From: Alphaproteobacteria bacterium UBA4588
GTDB lineage: Bacteria > Pseudomonadota > Alphaproteobacteria > Rhodobacterales > Rhodobacteraceae
Length of the DNA: 64,000 bases
NCBI GenBank assembly: GCA_905182195.1
Contig: CAJJAW010000003.1
Coordinates: 62,001-126,000, forward strand
Direction of reading: 5' to 3'
This document shows, one piece after another, positions 28,441 through 37,346 of the stretch. The notes below the pieces were generated by a model. That model ran no database searches, was not told the DNA's origin, and was given only the letters and a program-made list of their open reading frames with translations. Within the stretch, counting starts at the first letter, position 1. The number at the start of each line of letters is the position of its first letter. The position numbers and the translations under genes were made by a program.

Positions 28441-29490
28441 TTATTGCGGAAATAGCAATGAAGCATCGCCATAACTGAAAAACCGGTATCCATTGGTAAT
28501 AGCGTGGGCATAGACCTCGTCGAGCTGTTGTTTGCCAATCAGGGCTGCAACAAGCATCAACAATGTAGACTTGGGCAGGTGAAAGTTAGTCATAAGGCCG
28601 TCAGTGACTTTAAAGTTAAATCCGGGGTAGATGAAAATATCCGTATTACCTTTAAATGTTTTTAGGGTTCCAGTTTTAGCAGCAGTTTCAATTAGCCGCA
28701 GCGCAGTGGTTCCCACGGGAATGATGCGTCCCCCCCTTGCCTTTGTAACTTCGATTTCGTCGACAGTCTGTGAACTCACATGCCCCCACTCGGCATGCAT
28801 TTTGTGGCTACTAATGTTTTCAACCTTTACTGGCAAAAACGTACCAGCACCAACATGCAAAGTGACAAAACTTATATCCACACCGCACGCGGCAAAACTC
28901 GCCAGAGCAGTTGCGTCCAAATGCAAAGAGGCCGTTGGCGCCGCAACCGCCCCACGCTGTTTAGCCCAGATTGTTTGATAATCGGTTTTATCTTGTGCAT
29001 CAGCAGCTCGCTTCGACGCAATGTATGGTGGTAACGGCATTTGCCCACTGATATCGAGAGCTGCATCTAAAGCGTCACCTTCCACTGAGAAAGCCAATGT
29101 GGCCAAGCCCTCTGTTTTATTTGTACAGATTGCCGATAGCCCAGCAGAAAATACTACTGTTTCGCCGACTTTCAACTTGCGCAGGGGTTTTACCAACGCA
29201 TTCCAATGCCCAGCCGAGAGAGGCTCTAGCAATGTGATTTCAATTTTAGCCTGCATAAGGCCTTGTGCAGACTGCCGAGCACGAGTGCCGGACAAGCGCG
29301 CTGGGATAACTTTAGTATCATTTAAAATCAACCTATCTCCAGGTAGCAAAAAACTACAGATATCGTTTACATTAGTATCGTGAATGTGAGCGCCAGAGCA
29401 CACCAACAGTTTGGCATCACCGCGCGGTATGATGGGACGTATTGCTATGAGCTCCTGTGGGAGTTGGAAATCAAAGTCAGAAAGTTGCAT
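28441..29490 (-). CDS. queA: S-adenosylmethionine:tRNA ribosyltransferase-isomerase
   Basis: Enzyme of queuosine synthesis that moves the ribosyl group of SAM to preQ1-tRNA to give epoxyqueuosine. 349 residues, full length: [12 protein letters not shown] at the start, [41 protein letters not shown], the SLHLDATAL region, [13 protein letters not shown], and the C-terminal [14 protein letters not shown]. Its ATG touches the stop of the AsmA-like gene (TAGATG), so translation is coupled to that gene. Confidence 0.96.
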   Translation of the reverse strand: MQLSDFDFQLPQELIAIRPIIPRGDAKLLVCSGAHIHDTNVNDICSFLLPGDRLILNDTKVIPARLSGTRARQSAQGLMQAKIEITLLEPLSAGHWNALVKPLRKLKVGETVVFSAGLSAICTNKTEGLATLAFSVEGDALDAALDISGQMPLPPYIASKRAADAQDKTDYQTIWAKQRGAVAAPTASLHLDATALASFAACGVDISFVTLHVGAGTFLPVKVENISSHKMHAEWGHVSSQTVDEIEVTKARGGRIIPVGTTALRLIETAAKTGTLKTFKGNTDIFIYPGFNFKVTDGLMTNFHLPKSTLLMLVAALIGKQQLDEVYAHAITNGYRFFSYGDASLLFPQ

Positions 29491-32400
29491 CTATTCCTGC
29501 TCGGGTGGTTTGCGGCGGAAAATTTCTCGAAACATCCCAGGGGTAAACAAAGACAGCGGGTTCACAGCCACATCAGGCTGCGCGGTGCCACCACTCAAGT
29601 TAAAGTTGAACCCAATCAAGCCTTCACCCCGCCGAGTTAAAATGGCACCTATCCCATTCAACATGTAAAAAGGCGACAGCACGCCTTGCAGATCCAGTTG
29701 TTTGCTTTTTGTATTTATATATCCATCCAAAGACATCCCAAGTGAGGGCCCAACCGCGCTGGATTCATATATAGTAAATAGCTCGTTTTTGAGGTTGAAT
29801 TTACTATCTAGCGTATCAAAAAATATGCCCCTTCCATCAAGTTGGTCAGGTAATCCGATTATAGATACCGCGCTCAAAAGCTGTGCAATCTGTGGCGCAT
29901 CCTTTATCCGGACAGAACTAATTTTAAGGTCCCCATTCCAGCCACCTTCCGCGGGCGTCAGTTGAAGATCCATGACACCTCCTGTCGCTTTGCGCAGCAA
30001 CCCTGCGTCGCGAAGAGCACCGCCCCCATCCTGGGAATTAATATCAAATTGTAATTTTTTGCCACTGCCCATCGCTGATCCAGAGATCAGTGTGCCTCCA
30101 TTGATCTGACCGGAGAATAATCCACCTGAGCCTATGCCGTTAGGAAACTCCGCTGAAACATCAGTGAGAGCTATACTGTCAGAAATCTGCAAACGAGTTA
30201 AATTTGCCATCAGTGGGGCTGCAATTGCGGAACTAGTCTGACCCTTGGTCTCCCCCTGTGGAAATTTTCGCAGGTCCAAGCTGCCATCGGTCACCAAAAC
30301 CTGCATCGGGACATTAGTGCCCCGGTTGGTCAATGTTACTTCAGCAGTAAGCCAGTCAGCCACAATCAAATCAGATAAAAAAATACTTTCCAGCCCATTT
30401 GCATCAAAGTTGATGCGGCCCCTGGTCGACAATCCAGGCGCAGTAAATACAAAACCATCTATTTTCAACGGTTTTGAGAAAGTACCTTTAAAATTAATTG
30501 CGCCCAATACAGATTTAGGTTTTCGCCATTTCAATGTAGGGATATTTAAGATGACACCTTTAAGGTTAGAGCTAATATCGAAGAAAGTTGGCTTATTTTT
30601 TACAACTTTTAAGGTCAGTTTGGCAGTTGTTTTTCCGGCAATGACACCACTCGGAACTACAACATTTAAAGTCTTCAAAGTCTCTGCGGACAGCTCCAGA
30701 GATACATTTACTCGACCCGCAACATCTGGAGCGCCGACAGGTTGCACCCAACTGCCCGAGAACGGGATACCAGAAAGTCTGCCATCCCCAGAGATCTGCA
30801 GTTCACCGGGGTCAGCAGAAAAGGTCATGGATTTTGCAGTTAATACTTGCCGAGGCACTAAAACCTCACTGCGGACATTCTGTAAAGTTCCTACGACATC
30901 ATAAACTACATTTTTGGGTTTTACGCCTTTTTTAAGCCAAGTCTCCAATTGCGCCTTAAAGGTTATCTGCCCTGACACATCAGCCACATCCCGATTGGCC
31001 TTAGCAACAATCTTAAACGGCTCATTGTTCAGCAAAGACATTGCCGCATGAATTGGCCCACGGCCATTAATTGTGAACAACGCAGGCGGATCCGGCTCCC
31101 TGGTGTCAGGTACGGTCAGGACAGAGCCATCAAAGGTAATTTTGCCACCCTCTGCAGCTTTAACATGACCGTTTTGCAGCACCAGAGTAAACACACTCTT
31201 TGCAAAGGTTCCATATCCCGCACCATTCAAAATTCCCGGCATAGAGCGCATAAATCGTACGTCAGTATTATCAAACTGGAAACTACTGGCCAGAGTAGGT
31301 ACTGCTCCTGCTACTTGTCGAGCATCCACCGTTAAGTTTTTAACCATACCACTCTTCACATTTCCCTCAAACCAGCGACGGCTTTTGGGTTTTAGGTTCT
31401 CCGGCCATAGGGAAATTACATTATTAGCTCCCAAGGCAGGCGCCCTACCCAGCAAGTTAAAAGACCAACCCAAGGGCTCCAAGTTTGCTTTGCCCGACAT
31501 GGAAAATTGTGCACCATTAACTTCAGCTTGAAACTGACCCACGTCAATCTGAAGTGGATCATAATTAATTTTTAGTTGGCTTGAGGCTTTGGAGACCGTC
31601 ACAGGATCCTGCCACCACGGCGTGTCCATTAAAACGGAATCTTCAACATTTAGATGAAGTACCATACCGCTTGAAGACATGTCATTGGCCAAATCCGACT
31701 CCAACAATGCATAACCATCCGCGGACAAAGCCCCCCAATCGCTTTGGACAGAAACGCGTGCTATGTCCAAACGACCTGGAGACGGCAAATACGAAAAATA
31801 AGTTTTTGCTTCAGAATATGCTATCGGAATACGGCTGGGGCCTGCAATTAAAGTTCCCTGACCAAAGTCCAAAATTGCATTGAGCACTCCCAACCTCCCA
31901 AGAGCCCGGGTACTTCTAAAACTGCCAGACAAATTGCCATTAATTAAGCTTAACCAAGTCAAGGCAGGCGATTGCAGAGCCAAATCCTGAGCTGGTAAAT
32001 TACTGAATTCCGCCCCAAGGCTTCCCTCACCCAATGCTTTGCCATCGTAAAACAGCCCCAAGGTTGCCACATCACCCCCACCGGTTAGTAAAGCCAAGTC
32101 ACCACGTAAATTTAATACCCCGCCAGCGCGCAATGCGCTGACACTTCCACCGTCGAATGTCCAAGCCCGGTTATTAATCCGATCAACATAATTCACCGTG
32201 AGCTGATCGAGCTGGCCAGACTCAAGACTGGAAAATTCCGTTTGTCCAAAGAATGCTTCGGTTTGAGCCAGAGCATCGTCTATTGAAAAAATTGCGTCGG
32301 CACCGTACAAAATATCAAAACCAAAATCAAAACTACCATTTTTTTTCCGGGTGATGTCAAAATTTGCATCCGACAGCCGGACTGATTTAGGCGCAATGTT

Positions 32401-32769
32401 GCCAAGAAACAGCGCTGGCCCATCAAAAACTACAGCCAAAGTGCCAAAACGCACACCCGTGCCTGTTTCAACGTTTGAAAACTGTGCGCTACTCAAAATT
32501 AATTTAGGATGAAGCCATCCAGTCAAGCCCACTTCTACACGGTCAAATGTGATATTGGGAATATTTGACTTAGAGTTTATGGCGGCGTGTAATTTTACTT
32601 GTAAGCTATCCGGTAAGGGTAACGTGCGATCTTGCATGACCGCTCCCAAGAGCCCAACACACAAAAGCACAGACCAGAACAGCACAAAAAAAGTCAAAGC
32701 CAAGCGCGACATCGGTCTGCGCCTCAACTCAATTTTAATTTCCTCTGGTTGCGTAGGAATTTGCGTCAT
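29491..32769 (-). CDS. Large AsmA-like/DUF3971 (YhdP-type) envelope protein
   Basis: A 1092-residue protein with a cytoplasmic N-tail of about 20 residues, one transmembrane anchor (LALTFFVLFWSVLLCVGLLG, about 23-42) and a very long periplasmic body of beta-rich repeats typical of DUF3971/AsmA-like C-terminal regions. Such proteins (YhdP, TamB relatives) form hydrophobic grooves that bridge the periplasm and carry phospholipids to the outer membrane (family knowledge). The C-terminal part IGFNFNLSGGTAQPDVAVNP is the characteristic AsmA end. It is coupled to queA and divergent from bcp with 82 bp between starts. No cysteine-based or enzymatic motif seen. Confidence 0.85.
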   Translation of the reverse strand: MTQIPTQPEEIKIELRRRPMSRLALTFFVLFWSVLLCVGLLGAVMQDRTLPLPDSLQVKLHAAINSKSNIPNITFDRVEVGLTGWLHPKLILSSAQFSNVETGTGVRFGTLAVVFDGPALFLGNIAPKSVRLSDANFDITRKKNGSFDFGFDILYGADAIFSIDDALAQTEAFFGQTEFSSLESGQLDQLTVNYVDRINNRAWTFDGGSVSALRAGGVLNLRGDLALLTGGGDVATLGLFYDGKALGEGSLGAEFSNLPAQDLALQSPALTWLSLINGNLSGSFRSTRALGRLGVLNAILDFGQGTLIAGPSRIPIAYSEAKTYFSYLPSPGRLDIARVSVQSDWGALSADGYALLESDLANDMSSSGMVLHLNVEDSVLMDTPWWQDPVTVSKASSQLKINYDPLQIDVGQFQAEVNGAQFSMSGKANLEPLGWSFNLLGRAPALGANNVISLWPENLKPKSRRWFEGNVKSGMVKNLTVDARQVAGAVPTLASSFQFDNTDVRFMRSMPGILNGAGYGTFAKSVFTLVLQNGHVKAAEGGKITFDGSVLTVPDTREPDPPALFTINGRGPIHAAMSLLNNEPFKIVAKANRDVADVSGQITFKAQLETWLKKGVKPKNVVYDVVGTLQNVRSEVLVPRQVLTAKSMTFSADPGELQISGDGRLSGIPFSGSWVQPVGAPDVAGRVNVSLELSAETLKTLNVVVPSGVIAGKTTAKLTLKVVKNKPTFFDISSNLKGVILNIPTLKWRKPKSVLGAINFKGTFSKPLKIDGFVFTAPGLSTRGRINFDANGLESIFLSDLIVADWLTAEVTLTNRGTNVPMQVLVTDGSLDLRKFPQGETKGQTSSAIAAPLMANLTRLQISDSIALTDVSAEFPNGIGSGGLFSGQINGGTLISGSAMGSGKKLQFDINSQDGGGALRDAGLLRKATGGVMDLQLTPAEGGWNGDLKISSVRIKDAPQIAQLLSAVSIIGLPDQLDGRGIFFDTLDSKFNLKNELFTIYESSAVGPSLGMSLDGYINTKSKQLDLQGVLSPFYMLNGIGAILTRRGEGLIGFNFNLSGGTAQPDVAVNPLSLFTPGMFREIFRRKPPEQE

Positions 32770-32851
32770 CTTGCAGTTAGCCCTTTTAATTCAAACATCG
32801 TGGCCTAAAACTCTTAATGCAACAATGGCTCTCAAATATTTCGAGGATATA

Positions 32852-33319
32852 ATGATCTCAATCGGCGATAAAGCACCAAAATTCAATGTCTCAATCAACG
32901 GTTGCGCAGCATTTGCGCTATCAGATACTAATGGTAAGAATATTATTCTATACTTCTACCCTAAAGACGATACTCCCGGCTGCACAAAGGAAGCCATAGA
33001 ATTTTCTGAACAGCTTGACGCGTTCGACGCACAAAAAACCGTTGTTATTGGCGTTTCACGGGATACCACAAAAAAGCATGATAAATTTATCGGCAAATAT
33101 GACCTAAAAATCCAATTAATTTCTGATGAAGACGGCAGTCTATGCGAGGCATTCGGTACTTGGGTTGAAAAAAAGATGTATGGGAAATCATATATGGGCA
33201 TCGAACGGGCTACATTTTTGATTAATTCTAAAGGTAAGATAGCCCACATTTGGCGCAAAGTAAAAGTTCCTGGCCATGTTGAGGATGTTTTAGCTACTTT
33301 GAAAGCACTAAAAACATGA
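32852..33319 (+). CDS. bcp: Thioredoxin-dependent peroxiredoxin (BCP/PrxQ type)
   Basis: Peroxide-reducing enzyme of 155 residues with the peroxidatic cysteine C44 in DDTPGCTKEA, the typical PrxQ site; no resolving Cys five residues later. Other family marks are FYPKDDTPG, IGVSRDT and GIERATFLINSKGKI. ATG 32852 has GAGG at 32843-32846; in-frame ATG 32825 would add nine residues and has no site. The stop overlaps the ATG of the DUF455 gene (ATGATG at 33316-33321), so the two are coupled. Confidence 0.93.
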   Translation: MISIGDKAPKFNVSINGCAAFALSDTNGKNIILYFYPKDDTPGCTKEAIEFSEQLDAFDAQKTVVIGVSRDTTKKHDKFIGKYDLKIQLISDEDGSLCEAFGTWVEKKMYGKSYMGIERATFLINSKGKIAHIWRKVKVPGHVEDVLATLKALKT

Positions 33320-34142
33320 TGCCGTTAGCTCAAATGGCCTGTGAGGTGCTTAACACCGCAGATGGGCGAGAAAAAACATCTCTTTCACGAAGGTTTGCAG
33401 CAGAATGGTTTGCAAACCGGAATGCAGGACTACCTGTGGAAGTTGCCTTAGCACCCCCCCCAACAGGCCCGCACGCCCAAATGCGCCAGAGCTTTTAGCA
33501 CCCAGAGATGCTCCACGGCGTAAGACTGGATCTGAGGCCGGCCGTAATGCGCTATTACACGCGGTGGCCCATATTGAATTGAACGCAGTTGACCTTCATT
33601 GAGACCTTATTGCCCGATTTTGCAATACGCCGATGCCAATCGGATATTATGATGATTGGGTGAAGGCTGCCGATGAAGAAAGTAAGCACTTTAATATGAT
33701 GTGTGACTGTCTTGAATCACATTCCAGCTTTTATGGCGCGATGCCCGCACATGTCGGAATGTGGCGCGCAGCAGAGGACACAGCCAATGATTTTTTGGGT
33801 CGTTTGGCGGTTGTTCCCATGGTATTGGAGGCCCGTGGTTTAGACGTCACCCCTGGAATGATCAAAATATTTGAGGCCGCAAAAGATCAGCAAGTTGTAG
33901 ATGCATTGAATGTAATCTATAGTGAGGAAGTTGCGCATGTAGCGTATGGTTCCAAATGGTTTCATTATTTATGTGGCAGAAACGAAATTGACCCCAAACC
34001 AAAGTTTCATGAGTTGGTTCGCAAGTACTTTCACGGATCGCTTAAACCGCCCTTTAATGAAGAAAAGCGTGCCGAGGCCGGCATTGCACCTGATTTTTAT
34101 TGGCCATTAGCCAATGAAATGCAGCCACCTGCAATGCGATAG
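33316..34142 (+). pseudogene. DUF455 ferritin-like protein, frameshift plus in-frame stop
   Basis: Ferritin-like DUF455 protein (distant relative of the tRNA hydroxylase MiaE). The C-terminal part from 33633 is well preserved (GYYDDWVKAADEESKHFNMM, YSEEVAHVAYGSKWFHYLCG, KPPFNEEKRAEAGI), including the Glu/His metal ligands. Two lesions break the N-terminal part. A run of eight C at 33454-33461 shifts the frame; nine (or six) C would continue into RPARPNAPELLAPRDAPRR. Then AVDLH is followed by TGA at 33600-33602 where the family has Trp (TGG). The first lesion could be a homopolymer error; the second is a plain substitution. The gene is coupled to bcp. It may be newly inactivated. Confidence 0.85.
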
Positions 34143-34292
34143 CAAGACGTTGGTATGATTACCCCGTATAAAAGAATTTACTACTATTTAATGCCAATAT
34201 TCACATCATAATCGTTGCAGCATATTGGTTGGTTGTTTATTGACAGGCTAGAAGACCGAATGTGAGGTCATATTCAAGATTAGGATCGGGAC

Positions 34293-35615
34293 TTGTTCAC
34301 CACACTAAGACTTCAATTGCATAAATCACTAGAACATTTTGTTCCTGAAAAGCGGCTTTTTCTGCGCACTGGTTCTGAAACACGCTTTGTCCGTCTATCA
34401 CCCACTACGCAAATAATTGCAGTATTAGGCTCCACTTCATTCATAGCTTGGACAATTATTGCAACTGCCATTGTACTCATGGACACAATCGGTTCAGGAA
34501 ATTTTCGTGATCAAGCTCGACGTGATCAAGCTATATACGAAGAACGGTTAAATTCAATCGCATCTGAACGAGATAACCGGACAAGTGAAGCGTTGGCCGC
34601 ACAGCAAAGATTTAACACCGCTTTGGCTCAAGTTTCGAGCATGCAGTCAGAACTTCTCGCCTCCGAAGATGAGCGCAAAGAACTCGAGCGTGGAATCGAT
34701 GTGATTCAAGCAACCCTGCGGAGAACTATGAATCAACGAGAAGTCTTAAAAACAGAGTTGGAAGTGATAGTATCTAAACTTGATACAGAAAGTGGGATAA
34801 TCTCCAGCACCAGTACCGCCAGTGGCGTTTCAAACGCAATGGATTACGTTAATGACACTTTGGAAGATGTTGCTCGGGAGCGCGATTCTGCCAACGCGCG
34901 CGCGCTACAGGCGCAATCACAAACGTCTGGCTTAGAGTTGGAAATTCAATTCCTTGAAGAAAAAGCCAATCAGATTTTTAGGCAACTAGAAGATGCTATG
35001 ACCATCTCAGTAAAACCTCTGGACAAGATGTTTCGTAATGCCGGTCTAGATACAAATAGACTACTTAAGCAAATCCGACGCGGGTATTCGGGCCAAGGTG
35101 GTGCAATGTCGCCAATTTCTTTTCATCAAAATGAGTTGGGACCTAGTGATATTACTGTTGATCGCGCCAACAGTATACTGGCGCAACTCGACAGACTGAA
35201 TATTTATCGCATCGCAGCTGAAAAAGCCCCTTTTTCAATGCCTCTCAAGGGGTCATTTAGGTTCACAAGCGGCTACGGGCCTCGTTGGGGCCAAATGCAC
35301 CGTGGTACTGATTTTGCTGCAAGGAGTGGAACCCCCATATATGCGACTGCCGATGGCGTGGTTGCCCGGGCAGAATGGTGGGGGGGCTACGGACGCGTGG
35401 TGTATATTAAACACGCCTTTGGTATAGAAACGCGCTATGCCCATCTAGCGAAAATCCGCGTAAAAAAGGGCCAGCGCGTTTCTCGTGGACAAAAGATTGG
35501 CGATATGGGAAACTCAGGTAAATCTACTGGCACTCACCTTCATTATGAAGTGCGTGTAGACGGTAAAGATGTTAATCCGATGATCTATATCAAGGCAGGA
35601 AGAGATGTTTTCTAA
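34293..35615 (+). CDS. M23-family peptidoglycan endopeptidase with coiled coil
   Basis: Membrane-anchored LytM-type protein of 440 residues. The cytoplasmic N-tail includes PEKRLFLRTGSETRFVRLSP, followed by one transmembrane helix (about 42-66), a long coiled coil (about 75-250) and the C-terminal M23 domain (about 315-430). Zinc ligands are seen in HRGTDFAARSGTPIY and HLHYEVRV. Start is TTG 34293 with GGATCGGG just upstream; homology begins there. The last eleven bases overlap the bactofilin gene. A coupled M23-bactofilin pair points to local remodelling of peptidoglycan and cell shape. Confidence 0.92.
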   Translation: MFTTLRLQLHKSLEHFVPEKRLFLRTGSETRFVRLSPTTQIIAVLGSTSFIAWTIIATAIVLMDTIGSGNFRDQARRDQAIYEERLNSIASERDNRTSEALAAQQRFNTALAQVSSMQSELLASEDERKELERGIDVIQATLRRTMNQREVLKTELEVIVSKLDTESGIISSTSTASGVSNAMDYVNDTLEDVARERDSANARALQAQSQTSGLELEIQFLEEKANQIFRQLEDAMTISVKPLDKMFRNAGLDTNRLLKQIRRGYSGQGGAMSPISFHQNELGPSDITVDRANSILAQLDRLNIYRIAAEKAPFSMPLKGSFRFTSGYGPRWGQMHRGTDFAARSGTPIYATADGVVARAEWWGGYGRVVYIKHAFGIETRYAHLAKIRVKKGQRVSRGQKIGDMGNSGKSTGTHLHYEVRVDGKDVNPMIYIKAGRDVF

Positions 35616-36090
35616 AAGCAAAATAAATAACCCATCAGAAGCAAAAACTGATAATAAAGAAGTTGCACCAGCAGCGCCTATCGGCAAACCGGCGGCAGAA
35701 TTCAAACCGGCCGCACCGAAGGCAAAACCACCCGCGTCCATTCTATCTTCAGACCTTCTCATCACAGGGAATTTGAAAACTACGGGTGATATTCAAGTAG
35801 AAGGTCGCGTTGATGGTGATATCCGTGCACACCTTTTGACTATAGGTGAAGGTGCTACAGTTAAGGGCGAAATCATTGCTGATGACGTTGTAGTTAATGG
35901 CCATGTAATCGGCCGTGTCCGTGGACTAAAAGTACGCCTAACATCAACTGCCGAAGTTGAAGGTGACATTATTCACAAGACCATTGCTATCGAAAGTGGC
36001 GCTCATTTTGAAGGCTCAGTTCAGCGACAGGACGATCCACTCAACCCAGGTTCTGCCAAAAAAGATGTTACTCCAGTACTAAAGCAATAA
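35605..36090 (+). CDS. bacA: Bactofilin (polymer-forming cytoskeletal protein)
   Basis: A 161-residue bactofilin: a disordered Ala/Pro/Lys-rich N-tail (1-45), a beta-helix core with repeated six-residue turns (SDLLITGNLKTTGDIQVEGR, GDIRAHLLTIGEGATVKGEI, GHVIGRVRGLKVRL), and a short charged tail. It polymerises without nucleotide at the membrane and scaffolds cell-wall enzymes. Its ATG lies inside the 3' end of the M23 peptidase gene, so production is coupled. A terminator follows at about 36107. Confidence 0.93.
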   Translation: MFSKSKINNPSEAKTDNKEVAPAAPIGKPAAEFKPAAPKAKPPASILSSDLLITGNLKTTGDIQVEGRVDGDIRAHLLTIGEGATVKGEIIADDVVVNGHVIGRVRGLKVRLTSTAEVEGDIIHKTIAIESGAHFEGSVQRQDDPLNPGSAKKDVTPVLKQ

Positions 36091-36106
36091 TTAAATTAAA
36101 AAATAT

Positions 36107-36137
36107 AAAAAGGCCAGCTGTAAACGCGCCTTTTTTT
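36107..36137. terminator. Bidirectional terminator between bactofilin and prfB genes
   Basis: AAAAAGGC (36107-36114) pairs with GCCTTTTT (36128-36135), followed by T to 36137. The stem, with A-run on one side and T-run on the other, suits termination in both directions for the convergent bacA and prfB genes. Confidence 0.7.
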
Positions 36138-36139
36138 AT

Positions 36140-37261
36140 TTAATCACTTCTAATTTCTTTTGATTTGCCAGACGCATTCATAGCCAAAGTAGCTGCCATA
36201 AGCCCGTCAAGATCACCATCCAGCACACCTTTTGTATCAGACGTCTCATAGGCTGTGCGCAAATCTTTAACCATTTGATAAGGCTGCAAAACATAACTAC
36301 GAATCTGATTGCCCCAACCTGCGTCACCCTTATTATCATGAGCCTCGTTAATAGCAGTATTGCGGCGATCTAACTCCATTTGATACAGTCGAGATTTTAA
36401 GGCTTTCATGGCAATATCACGATTTTGATGTTGGGATTTTTCAGAACTGGTCACCACAATCCCAGTTGGGTGATGGGTGATACGTACCGCTGAGTCAGTA
36501 GTATTAACGTGCTGCCCACCTGCACCAGAGCTACGATAGGTATCGAGACGAATGTCAGAAGGGTTAACCTCAATGTCAATGTTGTCATCAACTACTGGAT
36601 AGACCCAAATCGAGCAAAAAGACGTGTGACGTTTAGACGCTGCATCAAAAGGGCTAATCCGCACCAAACGATGTACACCAGACTCAGATTTTAGCCAACC
36701 ATAGGCATTATGACCAGTAATCTTATAAGCGGCTGATTTAATGCCAACTTCTTCGCCTGCTGTTTCCGATTGCAACTCAACAGTGTAGCCCTTCTTCTCA
36801 GCCCACCTCACATACATACGAGCCAACATTAGCGCCCAGTCACAACTTTCCGTACCACCAGCTCCTGAATTTATTTCCAAAAAGGTATCATTACTATCAG
36901 CCTCACCGTTCAAGAGCGCCTCCAGCTCTTTTCCCGCCGCCGTCTTCATAAGCGCCTTCAATGCATCTTCCGCATCCTTAACTACCTCATTATCACATTC
37001 CAGCTCCCCTAATTCAATCATTTCAAGATTGTCAGACAAGTCTTGCTTAATACCCTCATAAATTGAAATGCCATCCACTAAAAACTGACGATCTCGCATC
37101 AACCTCTGCGCGCGATCTTGATCATTCCACAGGCCTGGATCTTCGATAATTGCATTAAACTCTTCTAAACGATAAGGCGCTGTTTCATAATCCAAACGCT
37201 GAGATAAAAGCGTGAGGGATTTAAGAATGGATTCCACCACATTGGACATTTCTGAGCGCAT
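36140..37261 (-). CDS. prfB: Peptide chain release factor 2
   Basis: RF2 reads UGA and UAA stops. 373 residues, one unbroken frame. Visible are the stop-recognition tripeptide SPF in RISPFDAASKRHTSF and the catalytic GGQ in RSSGAGGQHVNTTDSAVRI. No in-frame TGA is present near codon 25, so the programmed frameshift known from E. coli prfB is absent. It is convergent with the bactofilin gene and downstream of mrcA (85 bp). Confidence 0.96.
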   Translation of the reverse strand: MRSEMSNVVESILKSLTLLSQRLDYETAPYRLEEFNAIIEDPGLWNDQDRAQRLMRDRQFLVDGISIYEGIKQDLSDNLEMIELGELECDNEVVKDAEDALKALMKTAAGKELEALLNGEADSNDTFLEINSGAGGTESCDWALMLARMYVRWAEKKGYTVELQSETAGEEVGIKSAAYKITGHNAYGWLKSESGVHRLVRISPFDAASKRHTSFCSIWVYPVVDDNIDIEVNPSDIRLDTYRSSGAGGQHVNTTDSAVRITHHPTGIVVTSSEKSQHQNRDIAMKALKSRLYQMELDRRNTAINEAHDNKGDAGWGNQIRSYVLQPYQMVKDLRTAYETSDTKGVLDGDLDGLMAATLAMNASGKSKEIRSD

Positions 37262-37346
37262 AAAAAACCTACCAATAATTATAATTAAGCTAAGTCAGGT
37301 CTACCTAAGCCTGCCACAGTTGCCAAGCAGGCAGTGACTATTGTCC

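Noticed and set aside
33600-33602. TGA read as tryptophan (recoding)
   Set aside because: TGA ends several intact genes here (for example fused stops at 18673-18675 and 19707-19709), and prfB, which reads UGA, is intact.
36140-37261. Programmed +1 frameshift in prfB
   Set aside because: The frame is continuous from ATG with no early in-frame TGA.
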